Notes under the pieces: model-generated
What the model was told of the DNA's origin: nothing
Databases searched by the model: none
What the model saw: the letters and a program-made list of their open reading frames with translations, nothing else
Position numbers and translations under genes: made by a program
In this document: piece by piece, positions 47,666-61,400 of the stretch
How positions within the stretch are numbered: the first letter of the stretch is position 1
How the letters are laid out: every line of letters starts with the position of its first letter
Source of the DNA: Sipunculus nudus
Taxonomy: Eukaryota; Annelida; Sipuncula; Golfingiida; Sipunculidae
DNA length: 64,000 bases
Direction: 5' to 3'
NCBI GenBank assembly: GCA_026874595.1
Contig: CM049322.1
Span: 47,091,840-47,155,839, forward strand

Positions 47666-48482
47666 AACTATCTTAAATATTTAATCCAGTTAGAAATATC
47701 AGTCGCACGTTGAATAAACAAAAAAAAAAATATCATATTTGCGGATTGTAGAATTAACAATAAACAATACATGAATTACTACATTTATACAATGCTGTAT
47801 ATTGCAATAAAGTCCAAAATCTTCAGATACTAGTGAAAGGAATTTCATGATTGTGCTTTAAGCAATTTAATCATTATTAGGCTATGTCAAATTTCGCAAG
47901 GACGGAGAGTTCTGGATGGGGGGAGGGGGGGGGGGGGGGGGTTGGCCCCACTGCTAGTTTCTCGGCTGAGATATGTAATAAAAGTTTCCCGGATTTGAGT
48001 TCTGTATCCCTGGACCACAGTGGATTTTTTTCTTAAATCTATACGAAATGCAATCAGTAATGTGTATTAAATATTCTTCAGCACATTTGAAACCTATTAA
48101 AGGTAGCTAATCACATGGCATGCAAGTGTATTCAATATACACGAAATATCATGTTTCCCCCTTAAAATATGGTTGTGTATTTAATTGCCATGCAGGCAGT
48201 CTAGTTAGACATCACCATCACGTATGCTTGAATGGTTCAGCGGAATTTATTAATCATTCATAAAATGTGGATCTTTGTAAATGTATTATTTTGTGATTTT
48301 TCGAATAGTGTAAAATATGATATCGACAGATCGCCCAAACGCACCTTCCGATATGCGACCCACCGATTGATCGCCCACTACATAGCATAAGCACAGTCTC
48401 TAATGCAAGCATATCATGAAACAGATACCCTTAACAATTAATAAAATCATGCACAAGAAATAAATAAGAAACACATATATAT
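47400..48482. other. GST-3/GST-4 spacer, middle part
   Basis: TA microsatellite and a G run near 47920-47940. No gene is seen. Confidence 0.5.
47578..47660. repeat. (TA)n microsatellite
   Basis: An AT dinucleotide run with a few TG interruptions at its left end. Confidence 0.95.
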
Positions 48483-48494
48483 AAGTTCACTTCA

Positions 48495-48895
48495 GACCGG
48501 CTTCTGTGGCTCAGGGGTAGAGCGCAGGACTCAAAGGCGGGAGATCACGAGTTTCGAATATCAGCCGAGGCGTTGAGTTTTTTTACGGTTGGCCGCCACC
48601 CAGGGTGAGCGCTCTGCAGGCTTAATCGGAAGGTCGTGTCTAACGGCCGTGTTTCACTCACAAACGAGTGTGCCTTTCGGGGGTCCTCGGCGGTATGATT
48701 ACCAGCCCAGGGCCCGCAGGTGCAGCAGTCACCGGGCCTGGTTAACGCCTGGATATAAAATGAGAGGAAGCGTGTGATACTGCCCTGTCACGTAGTCCGA
48801 AACCGTAATGAAAACCTGCAGATGTACATATACTTAGTTAAGCTAGCATTAAAAAAATGGAGGCGGTTATCTCAAACAAAACAAAAATATAAAAA
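48495..48895 (+). mobile_element. tRNA-derived SINE with 12-bp target duplication
   Basis: The A box TGGCTCAGGGG (48507-48517) and a B-box-like gtttcgaatatc (48551-48562) mark a tRNA-derived head. A perfect 12-bp duplication, AAGTTCACTTCA, flanks it (48483-48494 and 48896-48907). The A-rich end and tail (tgcagatgtacata) recur at 56206 in GST-4 intron 3. Confidence 0.8.
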
Positions 48896-49689
48896 AAGTT
48901 CACTTCAAACTGAAGTAAGTACCCTTCATGTATAACAATTTTCAATTAACAGCGATCCATGCAGTATACATGACGTGCACATGAAAGGTAAACAGGTGTG
49001 AAGTATTGGACCGCATTAATTGCATCTGATTCTCACAAGGTGCATGCGCACGCTCCCGGGAATCTGCTACGTAGGGTCAAGCCCTATTGTGTCATATATG
49101 AGTAGACTTTGTATATTTTAACCCGGATACAACATTTTTATCATTGTTAATAAGCAGGTAGTTAGCGTTTTTTTTTTTTGCGATCGTCAAATTAGACTTA
49201 CGTTTTAAGTTTTCAGGGAAAATCGCGTCTAATAACAGATCGTCGAACTGGCTTACAGGAGTAGCGATACCTGGCGTCTGTTGCAGAGACTACACCTGGG
49301 CTCAGCTTCTTTTACAACCGCAGGTGGCTTCTCGAATAACTTCATGATTGAATGTCGCTTGCCTAGATTCTAATAGACGCAAGGGCGAAAATACATTTTC
49401 GCTTCGGGGGTGGGGAGGGGCCGGGGGGGGGGGGGGGGTCTGCTGTTCAGAGGGAACATTTTATATAAAGGATTTATATACTACAAATAAAATAAATCAG
49501 TTGTTGTAATGATCGACATGCTGTTGATTGTAGCTGCAGCCGCGAGTTATGTTTTGCCTGATTCAGCAGTTTTCACCAGGAAAAACGGAAATACACAGAT
49601 CACATTACGCGGCAGTTTTGCCGGTGATCAATGCCCCGGGCTACTTGGTGCGTGTACACACTGACTGCATGTACTTCGCCGAATCAGTG

Positions 49690-49732
49690 TATAGCCACCA
49701 TTGTCTGCAACACCTCGTCCCGAGACACACAG
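49690..49732 (+). other. Candidate non-coding first exon of GST-4
   Basis: The sequence cgagacacacag|gtgagt ends in a near-consensus donor at 49733, with a weak TATA-like gtatag about 43 bp before it. The layout resembles the leader exon of GST-2. The intron would run to the acceptor at 52923, just before the GST-4 start codon. Confidence 0.4.
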
Positions 49733-51041
49733 GTGAGTCGTCAAAGACTGCAGCTGTTTCTTCTATTAATATTTGTATGCTGGGGATGGTTTATATGCTA
49801 ACAACGAGTCGGTCTTCACGATCACTCGATTGATTTCCTGGTTCGTGTGTGTATATAATAATATTGGCCTATAGTTGGGCGATTATCTATATATAGCCGG
49901 GGCTAAACAAGTGCCCTGTTTCATTAGCGCCACCTCCATTCTATATATTTAGAGGCGGGAAAAAGAGCGCATGTAGGGCCTACTCCTCATACTCTGTTTA
50001 GGCGATGTCACATCCCTAATGCCTTAGTTGTAAACTATTAATTTATGCTGAGAGATAAGGTAAAACTATAATTGAATCAACGGGATATAGATGTAACTGT
50101 TGAAACGTAAGGGCGTACATATGGGTCTTTAAGTAACTGTAACGGAGCCTGAAATCTTGTTTTCGGTCTCTGCTTGCTGTTTATAAAATTGTCAAGGTGA
50201 AATGCAATAATAAAGTTAATCATAAACGCATGCCTCTCCCTGATTATTAGACTTACAACCGGGTCATTTATGTTTTAATGCATGCACAATTGAGAGTTTC
50301 AACCAAGGATCGAATATTAATGTTTCATTTAACTTATTAATAGTCATATGTCCAAACATATTTCTGAGTGCGCTCATCTGTACACTTTAATACAGTTGTA
50401 CAGTTGCAGAGGTCTTAGGTGGCTATTAATGAAAAACTGATAAGACTTGACTGAGTTGACAGGGACATGTTAATGTACTGACAACAAGTGACAATATTAA
50501 CTGATAAGCTGAAAATATCCGTAATCAAACAAACAGCGTGACTAAGCATCTTATCAGTAAAATACGAATCTGGTCAACGGGTACGGATCCGCGTGTGTAG
50601 TAAGTATAACACTATTCGGGCCATCACGAGCACCGCCTCCATGGAATTCTCTAAATCGAGACTGTATAAATTTTGTCTATAGGTACCTGCAAGAACAACC
50701 TATATTTTCTTGTATAATATAAATTATCACTTGGCAATTTCCACATATAGGCATATGTATATTAACCAAACACGATGTCTATGGTTCATATATGTGTGTG
50801 TGTGTGTGCGCGCTATACTGTATACAGCTTTAGCCATTAAACTGTTACACCCGTCATGGATCTCTTTGAACTATCAGGTAAAAATGTATTTATCCTTTTT
50901 ATGTTTTTTTTTTCAATATTTGATCTATTTATACGTTTTAAGACCCTTAAGCCGGAAAGACATAAATTTATATGGGTTCATTCTTGTATATCCATTTTTG
51001 TTTTTGTTTCAGAGAATGAAAGCGAAAAGCTAGCATTTTAG

Positions 51042-51128
<87 letters not shown>

Positions 51129-52923
51129 ACACATGCGTGTACAAACACGTTTGCCGTGCCTCTCGCATCTTCCCTATATATTTATCCTACTAGCCGTTGT
51201 CCCGGTTTATATAAATTTGATATGTTTGAAGCCACTGAGAATATGCACAGTCTCGAGTTTCGGGCATTAAACAAACGGTTAGTCTGTTGCCAGAGGCCGC
51301 GTGCCTTGAGTCAATGTTTGAACATTCTGGCGTGTGTTTATATTATTTCTGCCTGTATATCGATATATCTCGCAAGGTCATCTATCGTGTCCACGTTTCT
51401 TATGTAGGTAACAACGTCCAAACCAGTTTAGGTATTAAAATAATACTCATAAACATTTTGTCAAAGGTAACAACGTGTCCGGCCCAACCGATTTCGTTTT
51501 AAAATAATAATTATAGTTATAATCATTTTTTCCAAGGTTTAATGATGTAAAATCAGTTAGAAAAAAAAATAATAAACAATCCCTTTAATGCAAGTTTAAC
51601 TTCTTGTTACATAAAAGAGAAACCGTCTACAATCAATCGTAATAAAAAAAAACTGTCATATCGAAATACCTGTAACGTTATTTAAAATACCTAACATTAG
51701 GTATTTACAAAAAAAAATTATACTTAAAATTTTCCATGAATACGTTTATTCTTTTTTTTTCGTAAGATAAATATAATTTTGCACCACTAGCCACCATTAA
51801 CATGGAATCAAAATGATATCCTTCTGTCGCCGAGTCTCAAACAAGCAAAGACCTTTTTCGCTACACCCTCTGTCGGCGAGGTGTGACACACTGGATGATC
51901 GGGTCCGTTATATCGACGATGGAAGATTGTATTCCTTACATATCAGATGATATGAGGATCTTATCCTTAAAAACTATTTTCCTTCTTTTAGCAAAACCGT
52001 CAATGCTGGCTCCTTAGGCCGAACCCGGCGGGGGGGGGGGGGGGGGGGGCACGTTCGTAGAGTTCGTAATTTTATTGATTTATTTTATATTTTTTGCCTG
52101 TCTTGCATACTGGCCAGCAGTGTAATTACTCTAATAACATTTATATTTGTAGTATCGCAAAATCCTTACAAGCTATGTTTAAATTTTTACTGTGTTGCTG
52201 AGTGAAATATAGTGAGTTTTATATAAGTTATTTTGAATTCGCAAATTTAAAATTTAATAAAATCTAAATTTCAATTCATTGCAGATTTTCCTTCACAAAT
52301 GCCACAATTTAAGGTCACAAAGGAGACTTTACATATATCCTTTTTATTTTGTATTAAACGTTCCCTTTTCATGAAGATTCTGAGCAAAGTATATATAAAA
52401 TCAGATTCATGAGCCAGTTGTGCCCACTCTATAGCAAAACCCTGGATCCGCCACTGGATTCGCTGGTCAAGAACCATGCAGACAATAACCCTTGCGGACA
52501 GTGTTCATGCTCATGGATAAGTGATAATGCTCATCATTTTCTTTCATGGGAAAGCAAAAAAAAAAAGTGATCCACACTCTTAATATCTGCTCATGATGTG
52601 CGAAATGCTTTTCAATCGAACGGGTATCACCAGTGCATACGATCAATTCCAAAATATGGTATCATCATCACAAAAGAATTTACATGCTAACATTGAATAT
52701 TTATTTTTTTTTTATTTCATTGTACACCAGATAGTGGCATCATCTTTGACGTCATGTTGAAGATTTTGACATCACATCCGGTTTCTTTCAAGGCAAAACC
52801 AAAGAGCTTCCTCTTAAAAAAAACACAGGACTCTGGGAATTTACTGTTGTGTGTATGTGAAAAAAGTAAGTGAAACACCACAACGGTTTGAACATGTTTC
52901 TTGTTTTATTCATTATTTATTAG
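49733..52923 (+). other. GST-4 leader intron (predicted)
   Basis: A 3.2-kb intron with the CA/TA microsatellite and a G run near 52030. No gene is seen. Confidence 0.4.
51041..51124. repeat. Compound (CA)n(TA)n microsatellite
   Basis: A CA run (51041-51086) is followed by a TA run (51088-51124), inside the GST-4 leader intron. Confidence 0.95.
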
Positions 52924-52933
52924 TGACCACACC

Positions 52934-53134
52934 ATGCCAACGTACAAGCTTCGTTACTTCGACGGAAGGGGCCGGGCGGAGACTGCCCGGATGCTGTTCG
53001 CGCTGGCTGGCCAGTCGTACGAGGACATCCGGCTGACACAGGAGCAGTGGAAGGAATATAAACCAAGTGAGTGTTTTTCCGTGTGTCATTTTACTGTCAT
53101 ATCAGTGTCAATATAAGATTTGCTATATCCCCCC

Positions 53135-53202
<68 letters not shown>

Positions 53203-56200
53203 AACTGTAAAGTTTTATGAAAATGTTTGAGTTTCTAAAGTCACCAAAGGAAAAACATTATCATAATTTATGAAGTGGAAGGACGGTCGGTAGGACGACA
53301 CTTGTCCATCTCCGCTGACAAACAGGGTTCGACCCCTGGCGTGGTCATGACAGGGGGATTTTGTTGCCCGTGAAAGGTTGGTGGTTTTCCCGGCTTCTAG
53401 TATTTCCTCCACTTCCAGAGACAACAACATGACGCCATCTGAGCCATGGAGAATGCCTCGTATTAGTTACTATGACTAGTTGTGCAATCCATGTATAATA
53501 AATAAAGTTTATATATCTCAATGCATCTGCCCCTTCTGCGTCCTATATGACACCATTGCAACATCATTTAGTTTAATAATATTGTACGTTAAAACTCAAT
53601 CCAGATGTGTCAGTACAATGGAAGACAAACGGATACAACAGTTTTTCGGTCTCTCAATATGGCGGCAGCATGGGCACTGGAACTCGATCGCAGAGTTTCT
53701 CGAGTCCTGGTCATCAATAACCGCTGACCCCCGACCCCCCCCCCCCCCCACCTTGTGGTTAGTAACATATTTTCCTTTGACACGTTTCCGTTAGCACTCA
53801 TGTCTCCACCAGATGTCATACCGGTGGCATTTTTTTCTGGAAGAAAGATGTTCAGAGAGTCAATTAACAGGCATCTACGATGAATGAAATGTGTTACAGG
53901 TGCTCTTTCTATTATGTGACACGGGCGTATCTCGTGTTGTTGTTGCATTTACTTCGGATCGTACTGGTTGAACTCTCGTTGTCATGTGAGCCTTGGGTTT
54001 TCACGCCTGGTCGTGGGTCACGTGATGAGCCTGGTATGTGTAGAGTCACGCGGCTATGTCTTTCTGGAGAAATCCTGAAACGTGTGTTGGGCAAGACCTT
54101 ATAGACTGTTCTAGAAGTGGAAAATTCCCGGCTCGAGGTGTGAAGGTATGTAAAGGGGATGTTTTTTAGAACCAGAGAGCAGACAGCAGACCAGATACCA
54201 GCGGACGCAGAAGCGTGTGTCACAGTCTAAGACCATATTCGACGAATGCGGCAATTATAGATTTTCAAGGACTTTCACCTGGATTTTATACATTTGGACT
54301 TCAGTTAACTTTCTGTGTTATTGCAAGAACTTTCCACTGGACTGTCATTCTCCGAGATTTTACATGCAAAGGACTTATCGTGGTGATGGTGTTGGTATCG
54401 AGGTACTGTGCCATTATCTTTCTGTGTTATTATATTGACTTGTTGCTATAACGTTGTGTTACTGTATAGTTGTATTGATTTAGTGTATTGTATTGTTAGG
54501 ATTGTTTTAGGAATAAATTATAGTTATTTGTTAACAAAAAAACACTGACTTCTTTATTCATTCCCCTAGACATTTCGCGCTGCCTAGTGTTGCGGAATCG
54601 GATTTTTTTATCTCCATTACAAAATGTGTGTTCATCACGCGTACGTGATCTGTTTATATTAGGTTCCGTAACAAATGAAACATCAAACGTAAACCCATTA
54701 ATACATAATTTCACAGTAGTTGCTAATATTGTACCTTCACTTCAGAAACTCCTTTCGGACAGATGCCTCTGCTGGAAGTAGATGGCGTTGTCATCGCTCA
54801 GAGTAACGCATTATCAAGGTACTTGGCCAAAACTTTCGGTAAGTAGTTCTCAAGTATTAGTAAGTGGAAATCAAGGGATATTTTGTATTTCTGCCATAGA
54901 TTTAACGATTTTTTTCTAATTGATAGAAAATGAATTTAAATTATGTAACGTTAACATATGGGTAAAGTCAAGGCGTAGGAACTGTGCTGGTAATTCAGAC
55001 ACGGAGTGATTACTGTATATATTTAATCTTATTACCAAAATAAGTGCATGTAATCGATTAATATTATTATTACTTTATGATCAGTAACCATGGTTACAAC
55101 CATGAATACAAACCTTAATATTACATGTTGTAAGGCAACATAAGAATGGACAAGTGCATCAAAGATAAACAACCTTGTGCAAAACACTGAAAGAGTGGTC
55201 AGTCACATCAAGATAAGTAACAGATGTGGTTAAGAGTCTGAAGGAAAACAAGAAATGATTGACATAACCTGTAATGCTGGATTTAGAGTAAAAACATATG
55301 TCTTTATAAACATAATCTTAAAGATTCACTTTTATTGATGGCTTACATTAGTGGTAAACATAAAGGGTGGTTTTTAAGGAAACATTAACTGTAGCAGTTT
55401 GAAAATTGAAAATATTTAAGTAATCATTAAGCAGATATAATTATGGTTACGATTAAATTGGCAGAGTAATCGATAACCATTACAATAACCTTGCGTGAAA
55501 AAATATTGATTTCGATTACGATAATAATTACTTAAAAATGATTATAATAATTCATTATGTAATCGATTACGATTACAATTACAAAAAATTGATTACAATT
55601 ATTGATTATGTAATCGATTACGATTACAATTACTATTTGATTACAATAACTGGTTATGATTACCCCATGTTTGACTTGTAAATTCCTTCACAACGGGAAA
55701 ACAATGTACAGTGTAACCTCTATTATGTGGACATCATTTAAAATAGGACAGATCGTTCACTTTACATGTGTGCCCACTTTATACAGGTGATCCCTGTAAG
55801 ATAAAGTGCTAGAGTAGAAATATTGCGAATGTTCATAAACGCCAGAATACAGAGTTACCCACGGACGGGATATGAACTGTGCCATGACAGATTAACATTT
55901 TACACATTAGACATATATCTTTAGGTTTCGTGGGTAAGACCCCTCTGGAGGCGGCCCGTGCTGACATGGTTGTGGACACACTGGAGGATCTCGTGAAACC
56001 CCTTGAAGGAATATTCTCATGCAAAGATGAAGAAAAAAAGGTGGGTGTTTTCTTACTGAAATACAGGACTTGCCAAATGTATTCAGGAGAACCTGTCTCT
56101 AAGTATATTTGCTCCCGCAAGATACCATCACCGGCAAGGACCAACAGGTACGGTAGACACCGTGCCTCGGTGACATCAGGATACAAAAATTATATGAAAT

Positions 56201-58426
56201 GGAACTCTGCAGATGTACATACTTAGGTTAAGAATCAGATAAGAAAGCATAAAAATGGATGTGGTTACCTCCACAAGAAAACGCACTGCCAAGACCTGTA
56301 TTTTTTGTAAAGAAACAAAAAAAAAAAAAGATCAACAAATATTGTATGCAAGTATTTTTTAGGCTCAGTTCCACATCCTCCTTATATATGCCTCCACTCC
56401 ATTGGGGAGAGAGACATCGTGTTTGGTCTGTGGCCGTTGTCTGTGTCATTTCTTGTGAACTCGATAACTTTTGAACGATTCAACATTACGTCATGACATT
56501 TGAAAATTAAATTGTTTCTACAAATATATTGGACAACTTAAAAAAACCCGGTGATCTCGACATTCAACATCAAATTCATATTGGCCGAAACAGGATTTTT
56601 GTGTGAACAGTATAACTTTTGAAGTATCGCATATTTTTCCTTAAATTTGAAATATTAATTGTTTCTATCAAGATCTTATAGGAGGTTAAAAACTGGTGAC
56701 CTTGATCTTATAATCTGTTTTGGAAAGTGTTTCTAACAAAATCTCGGAATTGTTTTAAAAATTAGTGAACTTGACCTACATGTTCAAGGACAAATCAGCT
56801 GGAATAGAAATTCTTTGTGATCACTGTTGAACCACTTTTGAACTTTTGAAGCACTCAATATATTTTCTTTAAATTTGATTTGGAAAGTGTTAATAACAAA
56901 ATCTCAGAATTATTTAAAATTCAGTGACCTTGACCTACATTATCAGGTCAAATCAGCAGGAATATAAATATTTGGTTTACACTATCACTTTTGAAGCACT
57001 CAATATATTTTCTTGAAATTAGATCAGTGAAATGTTATGAAAAAGTCTCGGAAATGATCGGAAACCGGTGCCCTTGACCTACTTCTTTAATATCAAGTCA
57101 GCAAGAATAGAAATCATTTATGAATACTGTGACTTTTGAAGTAGTTAATATTTTTTCTAATCAAATTTAGGGATGGAAGACCCACAGAGAGGGGAGTTAT
57201 ATACCTGTTTTGATATTGCAAAAACAACCTCATTCTAGTTACCTCTCTCTGCGCCCACCACTATTGATTTTAATCATCGTTAGGTAAATAAGGAAGAAAA
57301 AAAAAGAACAGATGGAAAGATCCCAAGGACATAGATGGCAATGCAAAACGAATCACAAATTTATGGTAAGACTGTTTTTACTTTACCTGCAGGCAGAGCT
57401 AAAGAAGACTTACTTGGAAGAAAAGCTCCCGCCCATTCTGAGCGGCTTGGAGAAGGTCTTCTGCATGAACAACAACGGATCTGGCTTCTTTGTTGGCGAT
57501 GAGGTATGTATTTAGTCAAAGTCATCATACATTTTCCTTTAATTGTATTTTTTATAGAATCAGATAAAAGACAAACTATGATTAAAGCAGGCTTGCTAAA
57601 TCACACTTTTTAAAAAGAGTCACTCTTTTTTTAGGATTTCCTAAAAATGACTCAAATTACTACTTTTTTCACCCTGTTTTATAACAGGTCTTTTTTTTCA
57701 GTGAAAAAAAAATGTTGATGTATGTTATTTCTCTCAGTCCAGTTAGAAGGAGAATGGGACCCGTCAAACTTTTTGTGTGTGTGCAAATGTCCAGCCTGTG
57801 TGAAAACGTGTATCTTCATGCAGGGGGACGTGCAATGTATGTTTCCTACTTTTGGAACTGGATCTAGCCGTTTCCCTTGACCACTGGCTAGCGTTGAATA
57901 ATAACGATGGTCGGATGGGCCGATGAACTTTCCTCAGACAGTCCTTATAAGGACAATGTATATAATCCGCAAAAACTATATATTAATCATCCAGCGCTTG
58001 TAAGTCATTGCTGTTAAATTTGGTTTGAACCGGCATACACCCATGTGTCGTAAGCAAAATCTATCAACACTGGCTACAGGGTGGTTGGTTGGCGACCAGT
58101 ACCCGTCTTGCAGGAGACAAGGGTATTGCTACGATAAATAGTCTTAATGATATGATAGGTCGACGAAGCATGAACAAAATGGGTGCGTAGTGTGACCTTA
58201 TATTTTAGAAGGGTAGTGTTCTCTAGGAAGTGATTAATAATACTGGTTTATGTTTCAGCTGACCTGGGCTGACCTGTCCTTCATCAACATCATCGACTGG
58301 GTACCAATGATGGGGATGGACGTGCCATGGGACAAAGCTCCAAAGCTCAAGGCTCTGAAGGACAGAGTGGAAGCCGTTCCAAAGATCGCTGAGTGGATCA
58401 AAAAGAGGCCACAGACTCAGTTCTAA
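52934..58426 (+). CDS. Sigma-class glutathione S-transferase, copy 4 (GST-4)
   Basis: Coding exons 52934-53066, 54746-54838, 55925-56040, 57393-57503 and 58259-58426 join in frame to 206 aa. All donors are GT, including the canonical gtgggt of intron 3, and all acceptors AG. The start is [10 protein letters not shown] with Tyr8, then GRGRAETAR. The glutathione-site motifs WKEYKP, FGQMP and AQS are intact. The C-terminal domain includes [10 protein letters not shown] and ends RPQTQF. The first-exon acceptor (TAG at 52921) lies 10 bases before the ATG, as in the other copies. Introns hold a TA microsatellite, a SINE, a solo LTR and SINE-like debris. The nearest AATAAA I noticed is at 58884. It faces away from copy 3 and is an intact cytosolic detoxification-type enzyme by sequence. 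Confidence 0.93.
53137..53199. repeat. (TA)n microsatellite, GST-4 intron 1
   Basis: An AT dinucleotide run 70 bp after the first coding exon. Confidence 0.95.
53270..53520 (+). mobile_element. tRNA-derived SINE in GST-4 intron 1
   Basis: A B box, GGGTTCGACCCC, lies at 53325-53336, with an A-box-like ggtcggtaggacga upstream. The tail (gcctcgtattagttactatg, then caatccatgtataat) is shared with the SINE at 6030, but the heads differ. Confidence 0.65.
53892..54673 (+). mobile_element. Solo LTR in GST-4 intron 1
   Basis: The 782-bp segment starts TGTTACAGG and ends CCGTAACA. It is flanked by the 4-bp duplication AATG (53888-53891 and 54674-54677). AATAAA occurs near 54513. There is no internal retroelement sequence. 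Size and target-site length match the LTRs at 18549, but the sequence differs, so it is another LTR family. It was probably left by recombination between two LTRs. Confidence 0.75.
55400..55670. repeat. AT-rich repeat of taatcgattac/gattacaattac in GST-4 intron 2
   Basis: Repeated palindromic taatcgatta and gattacaatta words fill the segment; an outlying word is at 55050. The structure is irregular. Confidence 0.65.
56050..56290 (+). repeat. Degenerate SINE-related copy in GST-4 intron 3
   Basis: Its 3' end (tgcagatgtacatacttag, then aaaaatggatgtggttacct) matches the tail of the SINE at 48495. No clear tRNA head is visible. Confidence 0.5.
56560..57170. repeat. Diverged tandem repeat in GST-4 intron 3
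   Basis: Units of about 130-150 bp share gtgaccttgacctac, caagtcagcaggaatag and acttttgaagcactcaatat. Confidence 0.65.
57504..58258 (+). other. GST-4 intron 4
   Basis: Non-coding; nothing recognised. Confidence 0.6.
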
Positions 58427-61400
58427 GGAAGTGGAAACAAACGAGCCCGGAACCGGAAATGCTTTACTTTTCGCCGATGTCGGTGGAAATAGGTTCTCAC
58501 TGCTATTAAGTTCTCCATGCTACAATCTGACTTTATTTTCATTCATTTTAATAGTACAGTATATTTGCCGACCTTTCGCAAGGCAGTGTTTCATTAAGCC
58601 TGGATCTAGGGTTATTTGCAGATAAAACCTGCACAGATTTTTCCTCCATAATAGATTAGTGGTCAGCGCTATTATGACTGAAAGCAGTTGTAACATTTGA
58701 TATTCAGGAACACAAGACATACCCTTAGGAAAGCTGGTTGACTCTTCTAAAACTGACACTTGTACTGCCACTCGCTTTAATATTTTACACCATTCAGTTT
58801 ATCAAATGTTATATGGTGGGCTGATATAGTCCTTGGGTGAAAGTTTATTGCAATGACTTAAGGTTCCATAAGGTCACAAGATGAATAAAAAACATCATTT
58901 TTTTAAATGGATCGTGATTCAGTAAAGTATGGATTATAGATCTTTTTAGGTCCATCGGATGATTATACGTCACAGTACTCTCGGTAATCTTGACCAGAGT
59001 GATAATTACTGATAATTAATCAGTGCCGTAATAAATGGTTAATTATGTATTATCCTGTTTGTCCATCTTGTTCTCACTTTTTTTTAGGATCGGGCAATAA
59101 AGCATTTCCCGTCCTTGTCTAGCTCGCTACTAAGTGATTTTTCAATTAATATACATTGTATAATTCTCTGCATTGTGAAATCGTCAAAACGGTATTGTCA
59201 TTAAACACTTATAAAAATCGCGAAAAATTAACCTTGCGAATATAAAACCAAGCACAGTATTCGGCAGGCACTGATGAGATAAGGATGATCAACTGGTATG
59301 ACTTGTATCCAGAATTAAGTGTGAAACAGTAATAAATAATTTAACCGATTCTTGCTGTTAAGCCGTGCTTTTTATTACATCTTCTCTTCATTCAACACAG
59401 GCGTGCACGTCACGACAGATCAAGCACTGAAATTAAATCGATCTGTATTTGGACTATAATAGTGACTGCGAATATTTATAATCAGACGACCTGTTCTTGC
59501 ACTAGAATAGAATGCAGCCGTTTGAAAAAAAAAAAATATTGGGGGTATTATGATAGACTTCTTATTTATCACTTAATCTGAGTTTCAAAACTTAATTTAG
59601 GTTTTAAGGATATACGGTCATTCCAGTTATATTGTAGGATTTCTGACACAGAGAGAATACATCAATTTAATAATTAAGGTTTAAATCGCAAAAAAATGGC
59701 ATTAAGATACGTCTTAATTTAGAATAAACGTACTGTTATATTTAAGCGGAAACATTCTAGTCTGCCAATCCTTAGGGAACGTATTATAAATAACTAAACC
59801 AAATAAATAACTATCATAAGCTGCAAGCTTGTCCCCAATCATCTGAGGCTGGATAGCGGCTATTCTACATCTCACGCATGCTGGGGCCCACTCTGATATG
59901 GGGGGGGGGGGGGGGTCAATGGGGAAGCCTACAATGGCGATGGAAGAGTGTCTGGAAAACGCCATTGCATTCACACGATTTCAATTGTAGGAAATTCATG
60001 ATACATTGGGGAATGACATCGACCTCTGCTTTGACGAAGTATATTATAAGTAAATTATGAAAAATGCGATACTAGCAACAAGCGAGGCCAGTGTAATTTC
60101 ATAGTGTCAGCGTTTTAGTTCAGCAGTACAGATCCTTTCACACTAAGACGCGATAGCCGTCACGTTTTCACGTTTGCGCAAAATAACCGGAAGTTGCGGA
60201 AGTCTTGTAGCCATTTTTTTGTGTGTGCTGTTTTGTGTGGGTTTCAGCAAGTATCCTCACGTTTCAAGGCGCGTTTCAAGGCGCTGTTCGTCATCTTGTC
60301 GCGTTTTCTCAGCGTCTACCTGCGATTAAGCGAAATATGCTAACCATGTCCAAAATATTCCAACATGTTGAGTCTCTGTCCAAATTGTCATGCATACCTT
60401 AATTCACAGTGTTCCCGTGCGCTGATGTGGGAATTGATGCGTTGGCATGGATTCAGTCGGGCATTTCTATAATAGATGATTTCACAACGCGAGTAGTAAC
60501 GCCAGAAGCGGATTCAAAGGGGAACTAGGGAATCAGGAGCACCCCCCCCCCATCACCCTTTTTTTCAGCTGCCGCTACCTTTTTAAAGTGTTTCAGACCA
60601 ATTTTGCGGCTTGGATTCCCCCCCTCCTCCCTTCCGGACCTGGGGATCTTTTTTAGATTTGTCATTAGTCCTCCTCGTTTGGACCCCTCTTTTTCCTAAA
60701 TCTTGGATCCGCCCCTGAACGCGGCCAAAAAGCGAGGGAAACGGTGATGTGTGAGTGTTAATTGCTTAACGAGCAAAATGTACTCCGACCACAAGTTTGT
60801 AGTCTGTCTCGTCGGATATGCTGTAACAAACTGGGACACTCGGTTCGTGTTAACAGTCTACCCGCGGTCAACGGACCTTGGTCTACAATATCACACGCCA
60901 GAAGCCACAAAGGTTATTTGTCAAAGACTGTCGTCATTTTTTTATTCCTGAGATTATCCCGCTTCGTGTGTACCTGTTGGCCTAGTTCGGGGATTATCTG
61001 AAACGCATGACATGCATGATATGGGCTCTGTCAAACTGGTAACGTGCACTAACGCCCGCTATGCCGAGAATATATGTAAGCGGGAACACAAATCCGTCAT
61101 TTCATGAGCGAGCACCCTCCGCCCAATATTACATGAGAGCACCACTCTGGTTTTAGGGATTGTTGGTATAGAAAGCATTTCCCCCACACTGAATTTGGAG
61201 CTCTAAATAACACAAATCTCATTGATATCTTAATTATAGTAATTCCTAATAAAAGGGGATGACATTGGGTGTTAACTAGGGCTGTATCAATATACCGATA
61301 TTTCGATACATATCGATACATCACATCACATACGATTTCCGATACTCCATGCAAGCTGTATCGTCCTATCGATGAAACACAGAAATACTGATACTGACAT

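Noticed and set aside
48495-48575. Functional tRNA gene
   Set aside because: The head continues into a long repeat body with target duplications and the B box is degenerate; it is a SINE.
49549-49833. 94-codon ORF upstream of GST-4
   Set aside because: It spans the predicted first-exon donor at 49733 and resembles nothing known.
60121-60760. MITE-like cctttcacac end resembling the Harbinger element termini
   Set aside because: Only a short match; no convincing opposite end or target duplication.
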